A DNA stretch of 20,494 nt. Source: a virus. Positions 1 through 7,701 of this stretch are shown one piece after another (the first letter of the stretch is position 1; each line of letters opens with the position of its first letter). The stretch covers positions 1-20,494 of the IMG/VR virus record IMGVR_UViG_3300044568_001921. One strand, 5' to 3'. Both the position numbers and the translations under genes were made by a program. The notes under the pieces were generated by a model. It saw nothing but the letters and a program-made list of their open reading frames with translations, did no database searches and was not told where the DNA came from.

Positions 1-60
1 TAAATTTGGTTGGAGGATTTTACGATCACTATTTTATCATTTTTATATAAGTGAGACTGA

Positions 61-86
61 GGGTGGTGCCTTTTACAGCACCACCC
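61..86 (-). terminator. 9-bp perfect hairpin downstream of late promoter
   Basis: GGGTGGTGC at 61-69 pairs perfectly with GCACCACCC at 78-86 around an 8-base loop. It lies 33 bases past the fibre stop. No T tract follows directly on the minus strand, so it may be a terminator-like structure or a protective 5' leader hairpin for the transcript starting near 100. Confidence 0.5.
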
Positions 87-104
87 AGCAGTAGTTATTT
101 CATA

Positions 105-112
105 TATTTATA
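105..112 (-). promoter_or_regulatory. T4-type late promoter element
   Basis: The minus strand reads TATAAATA, the consensus of T4-like late promoters recognised by the gp55 sigma factor. It lies just after the stop of the 526-residue fibre and points to a gene outside the window. A strong hairpin at 61-86 lies in the predicted leader. Confidence 0.7.
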
Positions 113-118
113 CATCTA

Positions 119-1699
119 TTATAGCACTACCCAACGACTTCCACCAGATACTGTAATAACAGCACCACCAGTCATTGTCAATGGACCACAACTTGTTGCA
201 TTTGATCCAACTGGAATAGTGTATGAAGTATCAATAACATTGTTATTAAGAATAAATCCAGTACCTGCAGAACCAACGGCAGCAATACCGGGAGCACCAT
301 CAGCACCTCTTAATTGCTCAACAACATTTGGAGGTAATGTACCAACATTTGAAAAATCAGCATTGGCAGGAGTATATCCCAGTGCCAGTGCAATGTTACT
401 ACTTGTTGGTACACCAGCGGCAACAGCAGCAGTAACAAACGGTTGGGTTGCAATTGCAACTTCTTCGTTTGTTGGACCCATTTTCCACTGACCTGCAGTT
501 TCATCCCAAACAATACGTTGACGTGCTAGATCGCCACGGTCAATATCAAGACCGGAGTAACGAGTAGAAACACCAGAACCTGATTCACCCTTGTTCAAGG
601 TCATTACACTGTCTTTGACTGCTAAGTTGGTTGTATTTACTGTAGTTGTTGTACCAGCAACAATCAATCCACCTGAAATAGTTAGACTGCCAGATACTGT
701 ACCATCACCAACAATTGACACGGTTGGTGCAGTTAGAGTAACTTGTGTGGCAGATGTTAGACGTGTGGTAGACCCAACTCCCTCAGACTGAATCAATACA
801 TCTGCATTCATGCCAGTTGTTTTTATTGAAGTGGCAGCTGCAGAATTAAGTATAGTTTGACCAGTTCCAGTTGTTGCGATCCGTATACCTTGATCTAAAT
901 CAGCAGTAATATTGATAGTTTCTGCATTCGATCCAATGACTGGAACACCATCGATATACAAAGTATTTGCATCTAGATACAATTCTTCGGTGAAAATAGC
1001 ACCAAACTTGTGGGTTGCATCTCCAATCGTAGAAACACCTGGCACTGCCGGCATGATATCGCCAACTGTTAATGTACTTATGGCAAAGTCTGTAGATGAT
1101 GATCCATTAAGATTTGATTTGCCGCTAACAACATCCGCAACACCTGCTGTTAAAGTAGCAACTGCAGCTGATACATCTGATTCCAATGCAACTGGTGCAT
1201 TATTTACTGTTAGTTTACCATCTGATTCTTTAATACTTACAGTAGTTGTTAATCCCAATACCAATTCTTCAGATACAGTTAGTGCAACTGTGTTCATAAA
1301 TTGTAATGAGAACAATACAACTGTACCTGCCACTGCAGATGATAAGTTAATGGTACAAGTATTTGCATTGACAATTGTCATTCCAGCATATAGCATACTA
1401 TGATTGGTATCATATACAAAATAAGCAAAGTTATCTGTATTGAAACCATGGTTTACAGTCCAAGTTGTGCTTGGAACACCTTGAGTATGTAGATATGATG
1501 CTTGTATTGTTCCTGGAGTAATTGGCATCCAAGTGAAAAATCCAGAACCATCTATTAGTTCACTATAGATGTATGGAGTTCCAGCTACGACAGCAATTGT
1601 TCTAGGGGATGGATTTGGTGGAAATCCAGAATGATTACGCTCAAAACTCATGTTTGCGTTCAAACTTAGTTCTGATAAAACTCTAATTTTTTCTGACAT
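119..1699 (-). CDS. Tail fibre / virion structural protein, 526 residues
   Basis: The N-terminus is MSEKIRVLSELSLNANMSFE. Residues 68-131 carry the small beta domain (SYLHTQGVPSTTWTVNHGFN ... INLSSAVAGTVVLFS) shared with two upstream genes. The middle has TIGDATHKFGAIFTEELYLD and a beta-shaft-like region, then TNLAVKDSVMTLNKGESGSG, STRYSGLDIDRG and QRIVWDETAGQWKMG, a block found in many phage fibres. A short collagen-like RGADGAPG at about 464 precedes a closing beta element (DTSYTIPVGSNATSCGPLTM ... VTVSGGSRWVVL-like end) typical of fibre C-termini. AGGA lies upstream, overlapping the stop of the previous gene. A late promoter and hairpin follow its stop. Confidence 0.88.
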   Translation of the reverse strand: MSEKIRVLSELSLNANMSFERNHSGFPPNPSPRTIAVVAGTPYIYSELIDGSGFFTWMPITPGTIQASYLHTQGVPSTTWTVNHGFNTDNFAYFVYDTNHSMLYAGMTIVNANTCTINLSSAVAGTVVLFSLQFMNTVALTVSEELVLGLTTTVSIKESDGKLTVNNAPVALESDVSAAVATLTAGVADVVSGKSNLNGSSSTDFAISTLTVGDIMPAVPGVSTIGDATHKFGAIFTEELYLDANTLYIDGVPVIGSNAETINITADLDQGIRIATTGTGQTILNSAAATSIKTTGMNADVLIQSEGVGSTTRLTSATQVTLTAPTVSIVGDGTVSGSLTISGGLIVAGTTTTVNTTNLAVKDSVMTLNKGESGSGVSTRYSGLDIDRGDLARQRIVWDETAGQWKMGPTNEEVAIATQPFVTAAVAAGVPTSSNIALALGYTPANADFSNVGTLPPNVVEQLRGADGAPGIAAVGSAGTGFILNNNVIDTSYTIPVGSNATSCGPLTMTGGAVITVSGGSRWVVL

Positions 1700-1707
1700 T
1701 ATTTATC

Positions 1708-1917
1708 CTATTTTGTGATCGGCACAGACACGGGTCTGGCACCAACAAATAAAAATTCACCCGTTAGGGTTTTGTTTATTATCATTAATAGATGATATTG
1801 CTGTGTGATGAATGCAATCTTATCTTCTTTCGTATGTATCGTATCATCATTTTTGAATTTATGCAAATTGTGTTCTATTTGCTCAATCCAATGGGAAATA
1901 CAGTCATTTTGGTACAT
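1708..1917 (-). CDS. Small unknown protein
   Basis: The protein has 69 residues. Its sequence (MYQNDCISHWIEQIEHNLHK, EDKIAFITQQYHLLMIINKT, LTGEFLFVGARPVSVPITK) is mostly amphipathic helix with a short beta-like end. It begins inside the last codons of the previous gene, in another frame, which suggests translational coupling. Its stop codon overlaps the AGGA ribosome site of the following fibre. I do not recognise it. A small chaperone or structural adaptor for one of the flanking fibres is possible by position only. Confidence 0.6.
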   Translation of the reverse strand: MYQNDCISHWIEQIEHNLHKFKNDDTIHTKEDKIAFITQQYHLLMIINKTLTGEFLFVGARPVSVPITK

Positions 1918-2122
1918 AAGATTGTCGAATTAAAACATCGGCACGTTCAAAAAATTGTTTCATGAAATTAATATCATTGGTATATTGTATTTTTATATCA
2001 TCATTAGAAAAATCTGCTATACTTGCATTTTCTTTCAGTGTGTTCAGGCAAATTTCTATATGCAATAAAGTATCATCAACTGTAGTTAATGATCCTAACC
2101 AAATATTTGGCATCGGTTTCAT
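1904..2122 (-). CDS. Small unknown protein
   Basis: The protein has 72 residues from ATG 2122, or 69 from ATG 2113. Neither start has a convincing ribosome site. It contains NIWLGSLTTVDDTLLHIEIC, LNTLKENASIADFSNDDIKI and FMKQFFERADVLIRQSYVPK, mostly predicted helix. There is no signal peptide or membrane segment. A 14-bp hairpin lies just upstream in the leader. It overlaps the next small gene by 14 bases, and both are about 70 residues and helical. I do not recognise the family. The gene's position between two large fibres and its coding-like composition support it being real. Confidence 0.6.
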   Translation of the reverse strand: MKPMPNIWLGSLTTVDDTLLHIEICLNTLKENASIADFSNDDIKIQYTNDINFMKQFFERADVLIRQSYVPK

Positions 2123-2136
2123 ATTATAGGTATAAG

Positions 2137-2172
2137 TGGTCTGACTGTATGATACACTATACAGTCAGACCA
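2137..2172 (-). terminator. 14-bp perfect hairpin between fibre and small genes
   Basis: Arms at 2137-2150 and 2159-2172 (TGGTCTGACTGTAT and its complement) pair perfectly around an 8-base loop. It lies between the stop of the coiled-coil fibre and the first small unknown gene, ending 14 bases before ATG 2122. No T tract follows. It could stop or stabilise the fibre transcript or control the small gene. Confidence 0.55.
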
Positions 2173-2183
2173 TCTAAACTAGA

Positions 2184-4049
2184 TTAAACTGCCTCGTAAC
2201 GATTGACAGAAATCTTAATCTTTCTTGCTTCAGAAAGGTAAACTTTCAATGTATTGGAATCTACTTCTTCAACAGAAACGATATCATTGCGATACTTTCC
2301 GTCTGCACGTTCAACTAGAACAACAAATGATGTCTGAAGAGAACCTAGATTATGAACAATGGTATGCTCAACTGCAGTTGTTGCTGTTTGATGGAAGTAC
2401 TTAGAAGCATTAATTGCAGCACGAATTGCAGTATCTGCATTTGTACGTGCCAATGCTTCATCAGTAATAGCTGCTTGGCGATCTGATACTTCTGTGTTGA
2501 TCCGATTAGAAAGACCTAACTCAGCAGCAACACGTTCAGCGTGCTCAATACCAGCAGCAGTTGTACGTGCCAATGTTTCAGCAGCATCTTGAGAAGCACG
2601 GGTAGATGCTTCAGCATCGATATTACCTTGCAGAGTAGACTCATTAGCACGTGCTGTAGCTGCTTCGGTTACTAGATTAGAAGCAGTTTGATTGCGCTGT
2701 GTGTCGACTTCATTGATAGCAGCAACAATGGTTGATTTGTCATCAGTGGTTAGACCAGAAAGTGTACCAATCTTACCATTTACTTGACCTTCAACTGTTG
2801 TTACACGTGTATCTAATCCTTGTTCAGCAGCAACACGGGCAGCTTGCTCTGTAGCAGCATCAGAAAGACGAGTAGCTTCATTAGTAGCAATTGCATTGGT
2901 TAATCCTTGTTCAGCAGCAACACGGGCAGCTTGCTCTGTAGCAGCATCAGAAAGACGAGTAGCTTCATTAGTAGCAATTGCATTGGTTAATCCTAGTTCA
3001 GCAGCAACACGTTCAGCGTGCTCTGTAGCAGCAGCAGCTTCTGTAGCAGATAAATTGCTATCAACACTGTCCCAGAGCTCATTCAGTTCAGAGCCAAGGA
3101 CTTGTTCTCGGAATGCAGCTTCAGCAACACGGGCAGCTTCAACTGCAGCAGCAAGTCCAGCACGGGTAGATTCAACTGCAGCAGCTTCAGCAACACGGGC
3201 AGCTTCAACAGCATCAGCAAAACCAACACGGGCAGCTTCAATTGCAGCAGCTTCAGCAACACGGGCAGATTCAACTGCAGCAGCTTCAGCAACACGGGCA
3301 GATTCAATTGCAGCAGCTTCTAGAACACGGGCAGCTTCAACTGCAGCAGCAGCATCAGTGCGGGCAAGTTCATTAGCAGCGATCTGATTAGAAAGATCTA
3401 ACTCAGCAGCAACACGGGCAGCTTGCTCTTCAGAAGCAGCAAGTTCACGAGCAGCAACTTCATCTGCAAGTAAGGCTGTAACTGAACCAGCACCAGTACC
3501 TTCGAAAACACTTAACCGACCAGAAAGACCAAGTTCAGCAGCTTCAGCACGGTCTTGTTCTGCTTTAACTTTGAAGTCAACAGAACCAGGTACTGTATCA
3601 GCAGCATCTAGTTGAGTTAGTTTTGTTTCGATTTCGCCGAGGGTGTCGAATGCCGCACCAACTTCACCAAGAATTTCTGCCTTGGCATTGGCGATGTTAG
3701 TTAAAACGGTTGCTGAAAAGTTATCATCACCAGCGATAGCATCTGATAGTTCTTTAAGTGTGTTAAGAATTTCAGGCGCAGAATCAACTAGAGCAGAAAT
3801 TGATGTATCTGTATAGTCTTTTGCTGATTGTAGAGCAGTAGCAACATCAGAAGAAACGATATTAGAAACGGTGATAACTTCACCGGTAGAACTTAGTGTG
3901 GAATACTTTACTGATTTTTCAGTGCTGTTGAACCAGATACGACCAGCAGATGCTGGTATTGGATCTGATGTAAGAATTTCTAACTGTAGATTTTCAATGA
4001 ATGCATTCGGTGCTAGTGTAATTCCGTGGTGAATTGGAAAATTTGACAT
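2184..4049 (-). CDS. Long alanine-rich coiled-coil tail fibre
   Basis: The protein has 621 residues. Residues 1-60 (GITLAPNAFIENLQLEIL, AGRIWFNSTEKSVKYSTLSS) form an attachment-type N-terminus, then SAPEILNTLKELSDAIAGDD near 90, a phrase common in phage fibres. Residues 234-321 are eight 11-residue units of the type AAAVEAARVAE, a hendecad coiled-coil pattern. Residues about 352-410 hold two identical 29-residue repeats (TNAIATNEATRLSDAATEQA...). More coiled coil follows to 545. The end (about 551-621: VEHTIVHNLGSLQTSFVVLV, RADGKYRNDIVSVEEVDSN) is a small beta domain shared with the genes at 4112-4432 and 119-1699. AAGGGA is the ribosome site. It is probably a trimeric long-fibre shaft. Confidence 0.9.
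   Translation of the reverse strand: MSNFPIHHGITLAPNAFIENLQLEILTSDPIPASAGRIWFNSTEKSVKYSTLSSTGEVITVSNIVSSDVATALQSAKDYTDTSISALVDSAPEILNTLKELSDAIAGDDNFSATVLTNIANAKAEILGEVGAAFDTLGEIETKLTQLDAADTVPGSVDFKVKAEQDRAEAAELGLSGRLSVFEGTGAGSVTALLADEVAARELAASEEQAARVAAELDLSNQIAANELARTDAAAAVEAARVLEAAAIESARVAEAAAVESARVAEAAAIEAARVGFADAVEAARVAEAAAVESTRAGLAAAVEAARVAEAAFREQVLGSELNELWDSVDSNLSATEAAAATEHAERVAAELGLTNAIATNEATRLSDAATEQAARVAAEQGLTNAIATNEATRLSDAATEQAARVAAEQGLDTRVTTVEGQVNGKIGTLSGLTTDDKSTIVAAINEVDTQRNQTASNLVTEAATARANESTLQGNIDAEASTRASQDAAETLARTTAAGIEHAERVAAELGLSNRINTEVSDRQAAITDEALARTNADTAIRAAINASKYFHQTATTAVEHTIVHNLGSLQTSFVVLVERADGKYRNDIVSVEEVDSNTLKVYLSEARKIKISVNRYEAV
2821..2994 (-). repeat. Perfect 87-bp tandem duplication
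   Basis: Positions 2821-2907 and 2908-2994 appear identical. Each encodes 29 residues of the coiled-coil fibre, keeping the frame. A diverging third partial copy begins at 2995. Confidence 0.92.
3120..3350 (-). repeat. 33-bp degenerate repeats encoding hendecads
   Basis: Seven 33-base units encode AAAVEAARVAE-like 11-residue blocks (residues 234-310 of the fibre); an eighth degenerate unit follows. Variation between units is moderate, so the array is older than the 87-bp duplication. Confidence 0.85.
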
Positions 4050-4111
4050 TTTTATTCCCTTATAGTTTTTAAAATTTTATTGCTTAAAATGTATATAATT
4101 AACAATCATCA

Positions 4112-4432
4112 CTACACTATTTCAATATCTGCCATGTCTGATAATTCAAAAACGACATCGACAGTACCACTTGTTGCCTCAGTTAAAATTACATTAAATT
4201 TATTTTTATCAATTTTAATGATCTTAGCATAAAATTGATTTCCTTCTAAATCACGAAGCACTGCAGAAAACTTATCAGTATTTTGATTATGGGGTATTTC
4301 CCAAATCAATGATGGATTCTGTATTGAATATCTTCTATATATTACAAAATTTGTACTTGTTGTAACTACTTTCGGGGCAGAAGATGCAATAACTATCTTT
4401 GGGATAGCATTGCCTTTTAGTCGTGTGCGCAT
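4112..4432 (-). CDS. Single-domain fibre-type beta protein
   Basis: The protein has 106 residues. A basic N-terminus (MRTRLKGNAIPKIVIASSAP) is followed by a domain with IQNPSLIWEIPHNQNTDKF, AVLRDLEGNQFYAKIIKIDK and KFNVILTEATSGTVDVVFEL. The same domain layout (W-I-H-N..., V-D-x-x-G, then I...D-x-N and a closing G-x-V strand) appears at the end of the fibre at 2184-4049 and at residues 68-131 of the fibre at 119-1699. It is thus a stand-alone copy of a domain otherwise fused to fibres. No clear ribosome site precedes the ATG, so the start is uncertain. It follows the previous gene by 12 bases. Confidence 0.68.
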   Translation of the reverse strand: MRTRLKGNAIPKIVIASSAPKVVTTSTNFVIYRRYSIQNPSLIWEIPHNQNTDKFSAVLRDLEGNQFYAKIIKIDKNKFNVILTEATSGTVDVVFELSDMADIEIV

Positions 4433-4444
4433 AATATATTAAAA

Positions 4445-4795
4445 TTAGGTTATGGTAGGTCTAGTTATACATGGAGATAAAAGTAAAATACCTTCAATTA
4501 TCCTGATTTGTACATTATTTAGTGGATCATGAATTTCAATATCGTATAAATACCGTCCAGCTGGAATATCTATAGATACACTGCCAGGCAAATCCAATGA
4601 AATCTCACCCAAAGATGCCGGTCCAACTATAGAACAATTAAATGCATAGTATGCACTAGATTGAAAACTTTTTCTAAACTGGGAATATACGTTGTATCCT
4701 GTTAAATCTATACCAACTAAATCTTGATTATTTAATAGCACTTCATAGTGAAAATCAGATCCCTGATCCATATACAAGTTTACGGTATGTGCCAT
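4445..4795 (-). CDS. Small beta-sandwich virion-type protein (MAHTVNLY family)
   Basis: The protein has 116 residues. The N-terminus MAHTVNLYMDQGSDFHYEVL is followed by IDLTGYNVYSQFRKSFQSSA, GEISLDLPG and AGRYLYDIEIHD, ending in IIEGILLLSPCITR. The strand pattern and the phrase 'x-DQGSDF...LTGY...R...AGRY-YDIE...EGIL-SP' recur in small structural proteins of T4-like aquatic phages and in baseplate-type Ig-like domains. A TATAAATA late promoter lies 22 bases before the ATG, with GGAGA between them, so this gene begins a late transcript. A baseplate or fibre-connecting role is inferred only. Confidence 0.78.
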   Translation of the reverse strand: MAHTVNLYMDQGSDFHYEVLLNNQDLVGIDLTGYNVYSQFRKSFQSSAYYAFNCSIVGPASLGEISLDLPGSVSIDIPAGRYLYDIEIHDPLNNVQIRIIEGILLLSPCITRPTIT

Positions 4796-4816
4796 AGTAA
4801 TATCTCCATATATATG

Positions 4817-4824
4817 TATTTATA
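4817..4824 (-). promoter_or_regulatory. T4-type late promoter element
   Basis: The minus strand reads TATAAATA in the gap between the cupin gene and the small beta-sandwich gene, 22 bases before the ATG at 4795. A GGAGA ribosome site lies between them. Confidence 0.75.
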
Positions 4825-4842
4825 AAAAATCTCACTTGAGGG

Positions 4843-5184
4843 TCAGATTTTCATTGGGAATCGTAGTCCCCGAGGATTATTGTTGGATAATAGAAGATTT
4901 GCATAATCTATTTCTCTGGTCATGTTCACAAATACTGTACCATCCTCCAACATCTCAAATTCATGCCATTCATTGGCAGGTAGATTTATTGGAGGATGAT
5001 TTTTATCCATCACAAGATCCTCTTCTCTATTTTCCATGCGCACAATCATAGAACCAGAATTACACATCAGACCATGATCATAGGTATGTGAATGTTTAAC
5101 TAACTTATCTCCTCTGTCTCCATTGTAGATATTTAGCATTACTCCACCAAAATTAAATACAAATTTTGCGTGGACCTTACACAT
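4843..5184 (-). CDS. Small cupin-like protein
   Basis: The protein has 113 residues. The cupin signature is visible: His31, His33 and His37 in KHSHTYDHGLMC, then a glycine turn (NSGSMIVRM), the PINLPANEWHEFEML segment with His74, and DGTVFVNM. These histidines would form a metal site in a small beta-barrel. It starts at ATG 5184 one base after the previous stop; an internal ATG at residue 16 has a closer GGAG but would cut into the first strand. Small cupins occur in aquatic T4-like phages near structural genes; substrate and role are unknown. Possible roles are sugar binding or modification on the virion. Confidence 0.75.
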   Translation of the reverse strand: MCKVHAKFVFNFGGVMLNIYNGDRGDKLVKHSHTYDHGLMCNSGSMIVRMENREEDLVMDKNHPPINLPANEWHEFEMLEDGTVFVNMTREIDYANLLLSNNNPRGLRFPMKI

Positions 5185-5185
5185 A

Positions 5186-5827
5186 CTATATCTTCGATTC
5201 TATGGCTTTAGGTGTGATGGTCTCCAGTAATTTTGTAAGTTCTGCATCGTCAACATTAAGTTGCAAAATAGGATCATCAGGAGCGATTAATCTAATCTCC
5301 GTGGGTATTAATCCCGCAACTTGCAACCTTCTAAAAATCTGTGGGCAAAGCATAGCATTTTTTATCTTTGCCGGTGAAGGTCTACCATTGGCAATTATTT
5401 CAGACTGTATTTCTCTGGCCAATAGAACTGTAAATTCATTCATGGCATTCGCTTCAAACATTTCTTCGTCTGAATACCCCTCTATCCTAGTGGGTTCTGC
5501 AATAGCTAAACATTCTGCCAACAAACCTTTTAGCATTTTTATTTCTTCTCTATTCAAATCCATCGCATCTTTTTGTATTGCTTCGTGTGCTTGCATCTCA
5601 AGAAGATCTGCCTTAAAATTTAGTAATATGTGCGGCAATGCATTGGATAATTTTAAATGCTCATATTCCACTAACTTTGCTTCGCATCGAAGTTTAGACA
5701 CTTCTTCCATGGCACCGGCAGCGATTCTTCCCTCTAAAAATCCCTTTAGAGTTTTTATTTTCTCCCAGATTGTTTCACCAATTACTTGGTATCTGTAATT
5801 AAATTCTGAATTAAATTTTGATGCCAT
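5186..5827 (-). CDS. Conserved helical phage protein of unknown function
   Basis: The protein has 213 residues. ATG at 5827 is chosen because GAGGAG lies 8 bases upstream; the TTG at 5842 falls inside that ribosome site. It starts MASKFNSEFNYRYQVIGETI and is mostly predicted helix: KTLKGFLEGRIAAGAMEEVS, LRCEAKLVEYEHLKLSNALP, LNREEIKMLKGLLAECLAIA, then EPTRIEGYSDEEMFEANAMN. The C-terminal third is less charged, with LIPTEIRLIAPDDPILQLN. No signal peptide or membrane segment is visible. I recall similar proteins beside T4-like tail genes but cannot name a function. Its setting between the propeller and a cupin protein suggests a virion or assembly role. Confidence 0.72.
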   Translation of the reverse strand: MASKFNSEFNYRYQVIGETIWEKIKTLKGFLEGRIAAGAMEEVSKLRCEAKLVEYEHLKLSNALPHILLNFKADLLEMQAHEAIQKDAMDLNREEIKMLKGLLAECLAIAEPTRIEGYSDEEMFEANAMNEFTVLLAREIQSEIIANGRPSPAKIKNAMLCPQIFRRLQVAGLIPTEIRLIAPDDPILQLNVDDAELTKLLETITPKAIESKI

Positions 5828-5842
5828 ATAGATACTCCTCAA

Positions 5843-6820
5843 TTATCCAAACTGGGTGGCGGATGGGATGTGTGGTCTAATTGATACCCCTGCGGCAGCA
5901 ACTGAATCTGATGCGACCGTGCCAGTATTAGATATTAAATTATAATTTTTTGTACTCCCTACAGCAGTCTGCCCGAACGCAATAATTGCCCTATCTGCAC
6001 CAAATTTCACTCCCGTTATATTATTTTTTCCAGTTGCCAGGGTCGCAGTATCAGCGGCAACTACACCCGTATTAGATATCAAATTTCTAGTAGAGCTATA
6101 CGAAGCAATATTAGTTGTCCCGCAGACCGAAATTGCTTTATCTGCTCCATATCTAGCGGCAGCAGCATATGATTTAGGAACTGCTGCAGTGGCATCTACA
6201 TAAGTAAATACTCCAGTATTAGATACTTTATATGTCTGTCTTGCATTGGTAACTATTGTGTAGGGTGGACACCCATCGGTCGTGTCCCATTGGCCAAATA
6301 ATGTAATTGCTGTATCTATACCATATCCAGTGGCCACGGACCCATATAAAGTCCCTCCGGCAGAATTTTGGGAACCAACCACACCAGTATTTGTTACTAA
6401 ACTTAACATATCTGTTGCCGAACCATAGGCACTGTATCCACCTTGAAAAAATGCTTTATCTGTTCCATAATTAGCGGCACATGGATTTAGCACCCCATAA
6501 CCATACCATCCAGATGCCGATATGTCAGCAGCAACCACACCAGTATTAGATACAAGATTAGTTGTCGATGCGGTCAGACCAGTGGATGCATAAGCTCCAT
6601 ATCCAAAAATTCCCTTATCACCGCCATATCCTGCGCCTGAACCTGCGGATTTATTGGAACCTACAGTAGTGGTATCACTTGCAATTACACCAGTGGTTGA
6701 GATGAGATTGCCTATTGCTGCACCTGATGCAGTTCCACCCCAAAATATCGCACGCACCTGCACGATCATTGCGCCGAAACTTCTCAAATTTCTATAAACT
6801 GCTTGAAGTGCACCACTCAT
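5843..6820 (-). CDS. Six-repeat beta-propeller-like tail protein
   Basis: The protein has 325 residues. After about 20 residues it consists of six imperfect repeats of about 45-58 residues starting near 22, 66, 119, 167, 225 and 274. Each opens with a strand of the form YG(A/T/G)DKAIxxFG and continues into NLVSNTGVVAADT. The pattern matches Kelch/RCC-like propeller repeats that I know from phage fibre-associated proteins, so a six-bladed propeller is a reasonable prediction. A propeller at the fibre end could bind a surface glycan or protein. It overlaps the preceding fibre by ATGA, so the two are translationally coupled and may form one fibre. Blade 4 has an insertion (about residues 181-196). 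Confidence 0.78.
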   Translation of the reverse strand: MSGALQAVYRNLRSFGAMIVQVRAIFWGGTASGAAIGNLISTTGVIASDTTTVGSNKSAGSGAGYGGDKGIFGYGAYASTGLTASTTNLVSNTGVVAADISASGWYGYGVLNPCAANYGTDKAFFQGGYSAYGSATDMLSLVTNTGVVGSQNSAGGTLYGSVATGYGIDTAITLFGQWDTTDGCPPYTIVTNARQTYKVSNTGVFTYVDATAAVPKSYAAAARYGADKAISVCGTTNIASYSSTRNLISNTGVVAADTATLATGKNNITGVKFGADRAIIAFGQTAVGSTKNYNLISNTGTVASDSVAAAGVSIRPHIPSATQFG

Positions 6821-7701
6821 GTCAAATTAGTCCCCGAGATCATCCATGTTGTACTGGTCATTTTAATTGCTGTTGCAGAACCATACAAAGCCAACACTCT
6901 GCTTCCGGTAGTTCCTGCACCGGATAGGTACATTGTATCAGTGTTGATTGCAATATTTACATTCGATGTAGACATATTAATAAAAGTAATTGCCGTTCCT
7001 ATAGGATATGGCTGCACTCCATTGGCAGGAATAGTATACGTTCTAATGTTAGCATCAGTTGCTGGATGGTAAATTGCCTTGCCGGCATCTGCCAATACTG
7101 TTGTATATGCAACTATCTGAGAATTTATAGGAATATTTCTAAAACCAACTGAATTAGTGCCATCCACCGTACAACTAGACAGCGTGCCACTTGAAGGTGT
7201 GCCTAGAGCACCTGCTGGGGCAATATAGTCAGTTCCAGCCACTGCAATTGATGGAACACCAGTACTGGTAGTATTCTTTAGGAGACCAGTGGTTAATTCT
7301 GACAGTGTAGTTCCATTAATTTTACTCACCGTGGCAGCATTGCCCACAGAAGTAACATCACCAGTAAGATCTATACTGGTAGGGGCAGAAGAAATCCAAG
7401 TTGAACCATCGGAAGTAAGTACATTACCGGCATCTCCTGATGCCACGATAGTTACTGCGGGCGATTCAATTCCTGCCGGTGGATTGAAAGATAAAGTTAC
7501 TGCCCCTGATCCGGCAGGTAAGTCTACCATACCCTGCACCACAAAATTATCTTCTAGAGAATATAAAATATCATATTTTGGGAATGGTGCTGCCACTCCT
7601 ACCGTCAGAGAATGTGCCGACGAAATTTCGCGCCATTCAGCCAGTTCAATTCTTAATTGTGCTTCAGAACAAGGTAGTCTAGATGCATCTATAGAATTCA
7701 T
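6817..7701 (-). CDS. Tail fibre with chaperone-like N-terminal module
   Basis: The protein has 294 residues. Residues 1-55 (MNSIDASRLPCSEAQLRIEL, AHSLTVGVAAPFPKYDILY, FVVQ) align with the start of the chaperone-like gene at 14181-14606. A GSGAVTLSFNPPAGIESPAVT segment follows, then fibre stem motifs (GNVLTSDGSTWISSAPTSID, LTGDVTSVGNAATVSKING, VAGTDYIAPAGALGTPSSG). The C-terminal domain (AYTTVLADAGKAIYHPATDA, PYPIGTAITFINMST, TSTTWMISGTNLT) resembles the end of the gene at 12120-12896. Two tandem copies of AAAGGATTAAT precede the ATG. The stop overlaps the next start as ATGA. The protein is probably a fibre, given its stem and tip; what the N-terminal module does is open. Confidence 0.82.
   Translation of the reverse strand: MNSIDASRLPCSEAQLRIELAEWREISSAHSLTVGVAAPFPKYDILYSLEDNFVVQGMVDLPAGSGAVTLSFNPPAGIESPAVTIVASGDAGNVLTSDGSTWISSAPTSIDLTGDVTSVGNAATVSKINGTTLSELTTGLLKNTTSTGVPSIAVAGTDYIAPAGALGTPSSGTLSSCTVDGTNSVGFRNIPINSQIVAYTTVLADAGKAIYHPATDANIRTYTIPANGVQPYPIGTAITFINMSTSNVNIAINTDTMYLSGAGTTGSRVLALYGSATAIKMTSTTWMISGTNLT

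Noticed and set aside
1-50. Start of another gene (GTG at 29) reaching the window edge
   Set aside because: Only nine codons are visible and there is no ribosome site, so it cannot be supported.
4545-4552. TATAAATA on the plus strand
   Set aside because: It lies inside a gene and points to no plus-strand gene.
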